Below, piece after piece: positions 1 through 4,314 of a stretch of DNA of 8,535 nucleotides; within the stretch, counting starts at the first letter, position 1; each line of letters opens with the position of its first letter. Origin of the DNA: Candidatus Latescibacterota bacterium. Lineage in GTDB: Bacteria; Latescibacterota; MVCY01. A program made the translations under genes and the position numbers. The notes below the pieces were generated by a model that had not been told where the DNA came from, made no database searches, and saw only the letters and a program-made list of their open reading frames with translations. The stretch spans positions 1-8,535 of the forward strand of contig JAUWEO010000068.1 in NCBI GenBank assembly GCA_030608245.1. Direction: 5' to 3'.

Positions 1-36
1 GGAGGGCTCAAGCCCGAAGGGTCTACCCATACACCA

Positions 37-58
37 GGGCAGGCACGGTGTCCTGCCC
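37..58. repeat. Short GC-rich intergenic palindrome
   Basis: A 7-bp perfect inverted repeat, GGGCAGG (37-43) and CCTGCCC (52-58), with an 8-nt loop, followed by CCTACG. It lies between the window start and the terminator of the minus-strand dehydrogenase gene, in sequence with no convincing ORF. It resembles the GTAGGGGC...GCCCCTAC type of dispersed intergenic hairpin seen in many environmental bacterial genomes, but only one copy is visible here, so family membership is inference. A second small hairpin, GGGCT/AGCCC, sits just upstream at 4-14. Confidence 0.45.
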
Positions 59-83
59 CTACGAATATGTGCGTGCTGAACCC

Positions 84-124
84 AAAAAGCCCAGCGGTGG
101 AAGTTGTATTCCACTGCTGGGCTT
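84..124 (-). terminator. Rho-independent terminator of the dehydrogenase gene
   Basis: A long hairpin with arms 88-101 (AGCCCAGCGGTGGA) and 110-123 (TCCACTGCTGGGCT) pairs at 13 of 14 positions, the odd pair being G-T, and extends by an A-T pair at 87/124. Read on the minus strand, the stem is followed at once by a run of five T (complement of 84-88). It starts 43 nt past the stop codon of the minus-strand dehydrogenase, so it most likely ends that transcript. The plus-strand side has a weaker tail, so bidirectional action is possible but less supported. Confidence 0.85.
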
Positions 125-166
125 CTAAAAAGAGTATTGCCCTAAAGTTCGTTGTCTAACTTTGCC

Positions 167-1186
167 TCAGAATTCTACCATAACCTTGAGATTTCTGTGA
201 TTGTTCTCATCTGCCTCCCGGTATGCCTGGGATAAGTCTCCAAATGTGAACCTGTTGGTGATCATCTCCTCCGGAGTGACTTTGCCTGATCGGATCAGGT
301 CAATGGCGGTTAGAAAATCCTCTTTCATATACATAAGTGTCCCGATCATCTCCAGTTCTCTGTCCTGAAGTAATCCTATAGAGAGCGGGGTGCGTCCGCC
401 GACGACCCCGACAACGATGATTCTCGAGCCCCTTCGGGCCGTCTGGATGGCCGTCTCTAAGGGTTGTTCTGCGCCCACGCATTCGAAGATCAGGTCGGCG
501 CCATCTTTGCCGAATTCCTGGTTTACGGCGGTGGGAATATCCTGGTGATGGGCGTTGACCACGCAGTCGGCCCCCAGTCTTCGGGCGGCTTCTAATCTAA
601 AGTCCACAATATCGGTGATCATCACCTTCGCAGCCCCCAGGCCCTTGGCTACTTGCATGGTCAGAAGCCCAATAGGTCCGGCGCCCAAGATGATGGCCGT
701 GCTCCCTTCTTTTAGGGCTGCTTTTTTGACTGCATGCACCCCTACTGCTGTGGGCTCTACCATTGCCCCTGCTTCAAAGGATATCTGATCAGGGAGGAGA
801 ATCACCTTCTGGGCGGGTACGGCGAAGAAGTCACGATGGCAGCCGTCGGTCTGAAATCCCATGACCTTCAGATTATCGCAGATATTATACTTACCGTGAC
901 GACACGGATAGCATTTTCCGCATACTAAGGAAGGTTCCACGGTAACCTTTCTGCCCGGGCTTAGACCGGCAACACCCTTGCCCACGGAGGCAACCAATCC
1001 GGCGAATTCATGCCCTTGGATTATAGGATAGGAGGTAAAGGGGTGCTTTCCCCGCCAGACATGAACATCAGAACCGCAAACGCCGCAGGCCTTGACCTCA
1101 ATCAAAACCTCTCCAGGTTTGACCTGGGGTTTGGGCACTTGGCTGAAAACGATCTCTCCTGGTTGTATCATCGTCGCTTGTAACAT
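167..1186 (-). CDS. Zinc-dependent medium-chain sugar/alcohol dehydrogenase (sorbitol/threonine dehydrogenase-like)
   Basis: A 339-residue cytoplasmic oxidoreductase of the zinc MDR superfamily, full length for the family. The N-terminal GroES-like domain has the catalytic-zinc set Cys37 (CGVCGSD), His59-Glu60 (GHE) and Glu144 (VEP). The structural-zinc lobe has Cys89, Cys92, Cys95 and Cys103. The Rossmann domain has GAGPIG at 168-173, and Asp192 at the end of the second strand favours NAD+ over NADP+. These features match the sorbitol, threonine and butanediol dehydrogenase branch; the exact substrate cannot be read. ATG at 1186 is preceded by GGAGGT (complement of 1196-1201) with 9-nt spacing. 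It lies 159 nt downstream of the PIG-L gene on the same strand and ends at a strong terminator. The gap holds a palindromic repeat with a promoter-like sequence, so it may be transcribed from that, with the deacetylase, or both. Confidence 0.93.
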   Translation of the reverse strand: MLQATMIQPGEIVFSQVPKPQVKPGEVLIEVKACGVCGSDVHVWRGKHPFTSYPIIQGHEFAGLVASVGKGVAGLSPGRKVTVEPSLVCGKCYPCRHGKYNICDNLKVMGFQTDGCHRDFFAVPAQKVILLPDQISFEAGAMVEPTAVGVHAVKKAALKEGSTAIILGAGPIGLLTMQVAKGLGAAKVMITDIVDFRLEAARRLGADCVVNAHHQDIPTAVNQEFGKDGADLIFECVGAEQPLETAIQTARRGSRIIVVGVVGGRTPLSIGLLQDRELEMIGTLMYMKEDFLTAIDLIRSGKVTPEEMITNRFTFGDLSQAYREADENNHRNLKVMVEF

Positions 1187-1242
1187 GGCAGCATGACCTC
1201 CGAGAAAGTGTTAAGTCGATCGCATAGGGATTTTGATTTTTT

Positions 1243-1304
1243 GGACAGGACAAACAGGATTGTCTGGATATAAAGAAATTATGTAAATCCTGTTAATCCC
1301 GTCA
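1243..1304. repeat. Palindromic CAGGATT-type intergenic repeat
   Basis: Imperfect inverted repeat between the deacetylase and dehydrogenase genes. The left arm 1243-1261 (core AACAGGATT) matches the reverse complement of the right arm 1286-1304 (core AATCCTGTT) at about 15 of 19 positions, around a 24-nt AT-rich loop. The word CAGGATT, with AACAGGATT variants, is typical of a dispersed intergenic repeat I know from several anaerobic and environmental bacterial genomes; that recognition is from memory and only this one copy is in the window. It could form a hairpin in RNA and act as a stability element or weak attenuator between the two genes. Confidence 0.65.
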
Positions 1305-1305
1305 A
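1278..1305 (-). promoter_or_regulatory. Candidate sigma-70 promoter for the dehydrogenase, inside the repeat
   Basis: On the minus strand, TTGACG (complement of 1300-1305) and CATAAT (complement of 1278-1283) are separated by 16 nt. Each hexamer differs from the TTGACA/TATAAT consensus at one position. The predicted start would be near 1271, about 85 nt before the dehydrogenase ATG. The -35 box lies in one arm of the palindromic repeat, so the match could be a by-product of the repeat sequence. Confidence 0.4.
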
Positions 1306-1345
1306 AGAGCTCGGCTGTAGTTGACTAATTTCGGCGGTGGTTATG

Positions 1346-2041
1346 TTACAAAGGGGTAGGATAGGTGTCGATTTTCTTAAATGCCTCTCCATATTTGACC
1401 CCGATATCGGCGCCTCTCATCAGAGCCCTTCCCGTTATTCGCTGCATCAAACTGCTGAGAAAATCTGTTCTCTGCTGTGAGACTTGGGCTTTCATTGCCG
1501 TCATTTTCTGATCAAAGGTATCGGTGATGTCCACACAGAAGGAATACTCGTCGAAGCCTGTTATAATCTCGAATAGCCAGACATTGGGAGTATGCCATCT
1601 TTTGCCTAATTGCTTCTCCATGATCTCTTCTGCTGCCTGGTAGGCTGCTCCTGGGACTATGCCTTTAATGGCGTTATGGTCTTTGTGGGTGTCTTTGGAA
1701 TGGGTGAGAATCAGATCCGGACGATAATATCTTATCAATCTGATAGTCTCCTGATATGTCCCTCTGTCGTTGGTTACACCCTGACTGGGTTTATCTGAGA
1801 TCACTCTTTCTTTTATCCCCAGTATTTCATCGGTCGCTGCTGTCTCTTTTTCTCTTCTCTGCTTCATTTTGTCCTGTTCTTCCTTGCTTCGGGCAGCAGT
1901 GGCTCCATAGGTGTATGTTACCACATAAACAGCCTTGGCAGCCTTGCTGAGACGGGCGATAGTTGCCCCGCAGCCGATTATCTCATCATCAGGATGGGCA
2001 GCGAAGACCAAGACCCGGTTGAATAAATCCTCTATCTTCAT
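1346..2041 (-). CDS. PIG-L/LmbE family zinc N-deacetylase
   Basis: A 231-residue protein, close to the usual length of bacterial PIG-L-family deacetylases. These enzymes hydrolyse N-acetyl groups from GlcNAc-type substrates such as GlcNAc-inositol, mycothiol or bacillithiol precursors, lincosamide intermediates and diacetylchitobiose. The N-terminal strand ends in the hallmark AHPDDE motif at 15-20 (His16 and Asp19 zinc ligands, Asp18 catalytic base). The third zinc ligand is His122 in the THSKDTHKDHNA segment (113-124). The C-terminal RGADIGVKYGEAF (209-221) is also typical of the family. No signal peptide is visible, so it should be cytoplasmic. ATG at 2041 has AGGAGG (complement of 2051-2056) nine nt upstream. 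It is first in a possible two-gene minus-strand unit with the dehydrogenase and diverges from wecB, which suits an amino-sugar role, but the substrate is unknown. Confidence 0.92.
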   Translation of the reverse strand: MKIEDLFNRVLVFAAHPDDEIIGCGATIARLSKAAKAVYVVTYTYGATAARSKEEQDKMKQRREKETAATDEILGIKERVISDKPSQGVTNDRGTYQETIRLIRYYRPDLILTHSKDTHKDHNAIKGIVPGAAYQAAEEIMEKQLGKRWHTPNVWLFEIITGFDEYSFCVDITDTFDQKMTAMKAQVSQQRTDFLSSLMQRITGRALMRGADIGVKYGEAFKKIDTYPTPL

Positions 2042-2094
2042 AGAGCAACTCCTCCTCTTTCCAAGTTATCAGGCACTTAAACTTACTCGCCCAA

Positions 2095-2108
2095 GAACAC
2101 AATTGTTC
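2095..2108. promoter_or_regulatory. Operator-like palindrome GAACA-N4-TGTTC
   Basis: Perfect 5-bp arms GAACA (2095-2099) and TGTTC (2104-2108) with a 4-bp spacer. The site lies between the candidate minus-strand promoter and the ribosome site of the PIG-L gene, about 15-28 nt past the predicted transcription start, a place where a repressor could act. The half-sites resemble GAAC/GTTC-type repressor sites, but arms of this length also arise by chance. Confidence 0.25.
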
Positions 2109-2129
2109 ACGGCCAGTGCTCAGAACCTA

Positions 2130-2157
2130 AATATACAGCAAAATTCATCTTTTACAA
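2130..2157 (-). promoter_or_regulatory. Candidate promoter for the PIG-L deacetylase gene
   Basis: Minus-strand TTGTAA (complement of 2152-2157) and TATATT (complement of 2130-2135) are 16 nt apart. The -10 box matches consensus at five of six positions, the -35 at four of six. It would start transcription near 2123, giving a leader of about 80 nt containing the GAACA-N4-TGTTC palindrome and the AGGAGG ribosome site. Confidence 0.4.
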
Positions 2158-2219
2158 GAAAAAAAGAGCGCTTTCAGAACTGAATCCTGATTGATCCCCT
2201 GGTAAGGAGTCCAAAATCC

Positions 2220-2321
2220 AACGCAGAGATACAGAGATGCAAAGGCGCAGAGAAAAACACAGATAAGATTATCTAATTATTAAGAATAGCTTCTTTCGTT
2301 GCGTGTTGGCGTATTCACGTT
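2220..2321. repeat. Palindromic CGCAGAG-type element, copy 1
   Basis: A 102-bp element with a left part of tandem-like units (ACGCAGAGA, TACAGAGA, TGCAAAGG, CGCAGAGA), an AT-rich centre, and a right part (2291-2321) that is a degenerate inverse of the left. Its reverse complement aligns end to end with the element at 7282-7378: 32 of the first 39 positions agree and the AT-rich centres also align with small gaps. Copy 1 carries one extra 8-9-nt unit. CGCAGAGA/GCAAAG units form a widely dispersed intergenic repeat in many environmental bacteria (from memory). It lies just upstream of the wecB promoter. Confidence 0.75.
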
Positions 2322-2429
2322 GAAGATCAATGGCTATAAGTCTTTGCAAAAGAGTGAAGATTGGCTCGTCTTGGAAAGGCATGATCGTGAGCGAGGACTC
2401 TGCAGGACGGCGGATATGACGATTTGGGG

Positions 2430-2458
2430 TTGACTTTTCCAATAATATGTTCTATATT
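2430..2458 (+). promoter_or_regulatory. Strong sigma-70-type promoter for wecB
   Basis: TTGACT (2430-2435) and TATATT (2453-2458) are separated by exactly 17 nt. Each box matches consensus at five of six positions, and the spacer is AT-rich. Transcription would start near 2465, about 130 nt before the chosen wecB start. This is the best promoter match I found in the window. Confidence 0.65.
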
Positions 2459-2596
2459 GCAGCACTGTCCGAAGCTGAATGATGTTAACCTTAATCTGGT
2501 TTTTCAAACAGGACCAACACGGCCTGAATTTCAGCACAAGATGCAACATATAATGTGTTCCCCGTAGTAACACGCTTCACACTTCGCACTGATTCT

Positions 2597-3700
2597 ATGG
2601 TTAATCCTACGAAGATTTTTCTCATTGCCGGTGCCAGACCGAATTTTATGAAGATCGCTCCCATCTGGGAGGAAATGAAGAAATACCCGGACCGGTTCCA
2701 GCCCCTCTTTGTCCATACCGGCCAGCACTATGACGACCAGATGTCCCGGATTTTCCTTCAGGATTTGGGACTGCCCCAACCGGATGTATACCTGGGTGTG
2801 GGCTCGGGGAGCCAGGGATTTCAGACAGCCAAGATAATGATCGAGTTCGAGAAGGCGATGAACAGAGAGAGACCTGACTTGGTGATGGTAGTCGGGGATG
2901 TGAACTCCACGCTGGCCTGTGCGTTGGTTGCCGTCAAGATGTGTGTCCCGGTTGCCCATGTGGAGGCTGGCTTGAGGAGTTTCGACAGGACGATGCCTGA
3001 GGAGATAAACAGGATTCTCACCGATCAGCTCTCAGATTATCTGTTCATCACTTGTAAGGAGGCCAATGAGAACCTTAGCAGAGAAGGCATTGTGGGGAAG
3101 AAGATACATTTTGTGGGGAATGTGATGATACAATCTCTGCTGAGGTATCGCCAGAAGGCAGAGAGGTCCCAGATCTTGGCAGAACTTGGTTTGAACAGAG
3201 GGGAATACTGTTTGCTTACGCTTCACCGGCCGTCAAATGTGGACCAAAGAGAAACATTTCAGAGCATATTAGAGGCTCTGGTCTGCATTCAACACAAGAT
3301 AAAAGTTGTTTTTCCAGTCCATCCCAGAACGCAGAAGCAAATGAAACAGTTTGGGTTTGACAATACAATGACTCAATCGTCAAATAACCTTATAATTACT
3401 AATCCTTTCGGTTATCTTGACTTTCTCTGTCTGGAAATGAATGCTAAGTTCCTATTGACTGATTCAGGTGGGCTCCAAGAGGAAAGCACTTTCTTTGGCA
3501 TTCCTTGTTTGACTCTAAGGGAGAACACTGAGAGGCCGGTCACTGTTACTCAGGGGACTAATATCCTGGTTGGCACTGATCCGACGAGGATAGTCAAAGA
3601 GAGTCTGGACATTTTGAAGGGTAATGGGAAGAGAGGAGAGGTTCCTGAACTCTGGGATGAAAGGGTAGCCCAGAGGATAGTTAAGGTCCTTCCGGGATAA
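2597..3700 (+). CDS. wecB: UDP-N-acetylglucosamine 2-epimerase, non-hydrolysing
   Basis: A 367-residue GT-B-fold cytoplasmic enzyme interconverting UDP-GlcNAc and UDP-ManNAc, the precursor for ManNAc- and ManNAcA-containing surface polysaccharides. Family motifs run in order: GARPNFMKIAP (12-22), HTGQHYD (40-46), GDVNSTLA (100-107), HVEAGLRSFDRTMPEEINR (121-139), LTLHRPSNVD (207-216), HPRT (242-245) and TDSGGLQEES (288-297) followed by RENTERP (308-314). Asp101, Glu123, Glu135 or Glu136, and His210 correspond to the known catalytic positions. Length fits the family. I chose ATG 2597 because homologues begin a few residues before KIFLIAGARPN. The same frame is open upstream to a GTG at 2555, but those 14 residues look unlike the family. 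Neither start has a clear Shine-Dalgarno, which is odd for a gene with so good a promoter. No other polysaccharide gene is adjacent on this strand. Confidence 0.95.
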   Translation: MVNPTKIFLIAGARPNFMKIAPIWEEMKKYPDRFQPLFVHTGQHYDDQMSRIFLQDLGLPQPDVYLGVGSGSQGFQTAKIMIEFEKAMNRERPDLVMVVGDVNSTLACALVAVKMCVPVAHVEAGLRSFDRTMPEEINRILTDQLSDYLFITCKEANENLSREGIVGKKIHFVGNVMIQSLLRYRQKAERSQILAELGLNRGEYCLLTLHRPSNVDQRETFQSILEALVCIQHKIKVVFPVHPRTQKQMKQFGFDNTMTQSSNNLIITNPFGYLDFLCLEMNAKFLLTDSGGLQEESTFFGIPCLTLRENTERPVTVTQGTNILVGTDPTRIVKESLDILKGNGKRGEVPELWDERVAQRIVKVLPG

Positions 3701-3710
3701 AACTTAAGGT

Positions 3711-3743
3711 CTTGGTGTTTTCCAGAGTGCGTTCAAAACCAAG
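3711..3743 (+). terminator. Possible weak hairpin after wecB
   Basis: CTTGGT (3711-3716) pairs with ACCAAG (3738-3743), and the stem continues as TTTT/AAAA after a bulged G. It starts 11 nt past the wecB stop codon. No T-run follows on the plus strand, so it is not a standard intrinsic terminator; it may stabilise the 3' end or be incidental. Confidence 0.25.
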
Positions 3744-3797
3744 CCCAGATATGAGAGGGAGAAATCGCGTAAGAACATTTTGGTCAAACACTTATCA

Positions 3798-3826
3798 GCT
3801 ATTAGGCGAAACGGCACCCGCAATCC
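3798..3826 (+). repeat. Left inverted repeat bracketing the TRL lipoprotein gene
   Basis: This 29-nt segment, reading GCTATTAGGCGA at its outer end and GGCACCCGCAATCC at its inner end, matches the reverse complement of 4195-4221 over nearly its whole length. The match includes a perfect 11-bp core (3813-3823 against 4197-4207) and the outer words GCTA-TAGG-GA, with two single-base gaps. It ends 15 nt before the ribosome site of the enclosed gene. I see no clear target-site duplication outside the two arms. Confidence 0.6.
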
Positions 3827-3854
3827 AATCGGACAGTGAAAGGGGGTAATAGAT

Positions 3855-4178
3855 ATGAGAAGAACAGTCGCATATTTGGTACTTCTCTTGTTTACTACAG
3901 CGCTATTAACAGGATGTGCTGCAATGGCAGTTTCCCCTGTGACAGGCGCTTTATTCACCGATGTCACGGCGCCTGTCACTGCGACGAGCAACGCCGGTTA
4001 TTCCAAGGTTGGGACTGCTTCCTGCGTTTCCTACTTGGGGCTTATAGCAACCGGTGATGCTAGCATAAAAGCCGCGATGGAAAACGGTGGGATTACTAAA
4101 GTCCACCACATTGACTACAAAAGTAGCAATATACTTGGACTTTATGCTGAGTACACCGTGATCGTGTATGGAGAGTAG
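3855..4178 (+). CDS. TRL-like family lipoprotein
   Basis: A 107-residue exported lipoprotein. Residues 1-20 form a signal peptide (Arg2-Arg3, hydrophobic core 5-18) ending in a lipobox LLTGC with acylated Cys21. The residue after it is Ala, not Asp, so by the enterobacterial Lol rule it would go to the outer membrane. The mature part is Gly/Ala/Thr-rich and carries the pattern I associate with TRL-like proteins: GTASCVSYLGLIATGDASIKAAM, then GGITKVHHIDY, then a C-terminal tyrosine-rich VYG strand. The function of this family is not established. ATG 3855 has AGGGGGT (3841-3847) seven nt upstream. The gene stands alone between two inverted repeats (3798-3826, 4195-4221), 154 nt after wecB and 136 nt before the protease gene. 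No convincing promoter or terminator of its own is visible. Confidence 0.85.
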   Translation: MRRTVAYLVLLLFTTALLTGCAAMAVSPVTGALFTDVTAPVTATSNAGYSKVGTASCVSYLGLIATGDASIKAAMENGGITKVHHIDYKSSNILGLYAEYTVIVYGE

Positions 4179-4194
4179 CTAAAAAGGCCTAAAT

Positions 4195-4221
4195 GGTTGC
4201 GGGTGCCAATCACCTATTAGC
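4195..4221 (-). repeat. Right inverted repeat bracketing the TRL lipoprotein gene
   Basis: A 27-nt segment, GGTTGCGGGTGCC then AATCACCTATTAGC, inverted relative to 3798-3826. It begins 17 nt after the stop codon of the TRL gene. The two arms define a unit of about 424 bp. The arms are too far apart to be a simple terminator, so dispersed-repeat insertions or ends of a small mobile or MITE-like unit are the likelier explanations. Confidence 0.6.
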
Positions 4222-4300
4222 GGCTTTATGGTTCACTACGTTCCTCCAATGCCCCTTCGGGTACTTCGCAAAATCCAGGAACGAGATACGAGGAAGACCC

Positions 4301-4306
4301 GAGGAG
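4301..4306 (+). promoter_or_regulatory. Ribosome binding site fixing the start of the protease-barrel gene
   Basis: GAGGAG lies eight nt before ATG 4315. The reading frame is open further upstream to ATG 4228, but that ATG has no Shine-Dalgarno and would place 29 polar, basic residues before the signal peptide. The site therefore decides for the 4315 start. A 7-bp inverted repeat, CGTTCCT/AGGAACG (4239-4245 and 4277-4283), lies in the untranslated leader. Confidence 0.75.
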
Positions 4307-4314
4307 TTGCGGTT

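Larger units (their letters stand above)
2042..2596. other. Divergent intergenic region between the PIG-L gene and wecB
   Basis: About 555 bp without a convincing gene. From left to right it holds the ribosome site of the PIG-L gene (2051-2056), an operator-like palindrome (2095-2108), a minus-strand promoter candidate (2130-2157), a 102-bp palindromic repeat (2220-2321), a strong plus-strand promoter (2430-2458), and a probable 5' untranslated leader of roughly 130 nt before wecB. Short ORFs in either strand have no ribosome site and no recognisable motif. The leader contains a small palindrome, CTGAATTTCAG (2524-2534), but no riboswitch I can identify. Confidence 0.6.

Noticed and set aside
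2220..2260. CRISPR-like reading of the CGCAGAGA/TACAGAGA/GCAAAGG units
   Set aside because: The units are 8-9 nt, contiguous and degenerate, with no unique spacers. They form the arm of a palindromic intergenic element.
2330..2419. A 29-codon plus-strand ORF between the repeat and the wecB promoter
   Set aside because: No good ribosome site, no recognisable motif, and it lies wholly upstream of the only strong promoter.
2555..2596. GTG start extending WecB by 14 residues
   Set aside because: The extra residues do not resemble the family N-terminus, which begins just before the GARPN strand, and no ribosome site precedes the GTG.
2334..2959. Overlapping minus-strand ORFs of 79 and 142 codons across the wecB promoter and 5' part
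   Set aside because: They run antisense to the wecB coding sequence or its leader, lack family motifs and ribosome sites, and look like reading-frame shadows.
3711..3743. The post-wecB hairpin as a firm intrinsic terminator
   Set aside because: The stem has a bulge and no T-run follows on either strand, so it is listed only as a weak possibility.
4228..4314. ATG 4228 as the start of the protease-barrel protein
   Set aside because: It would put 29 basic residues ahead of the signal peptide. ATG 4315 has GAGGAG at good spacing and a signal peptide directly after it.
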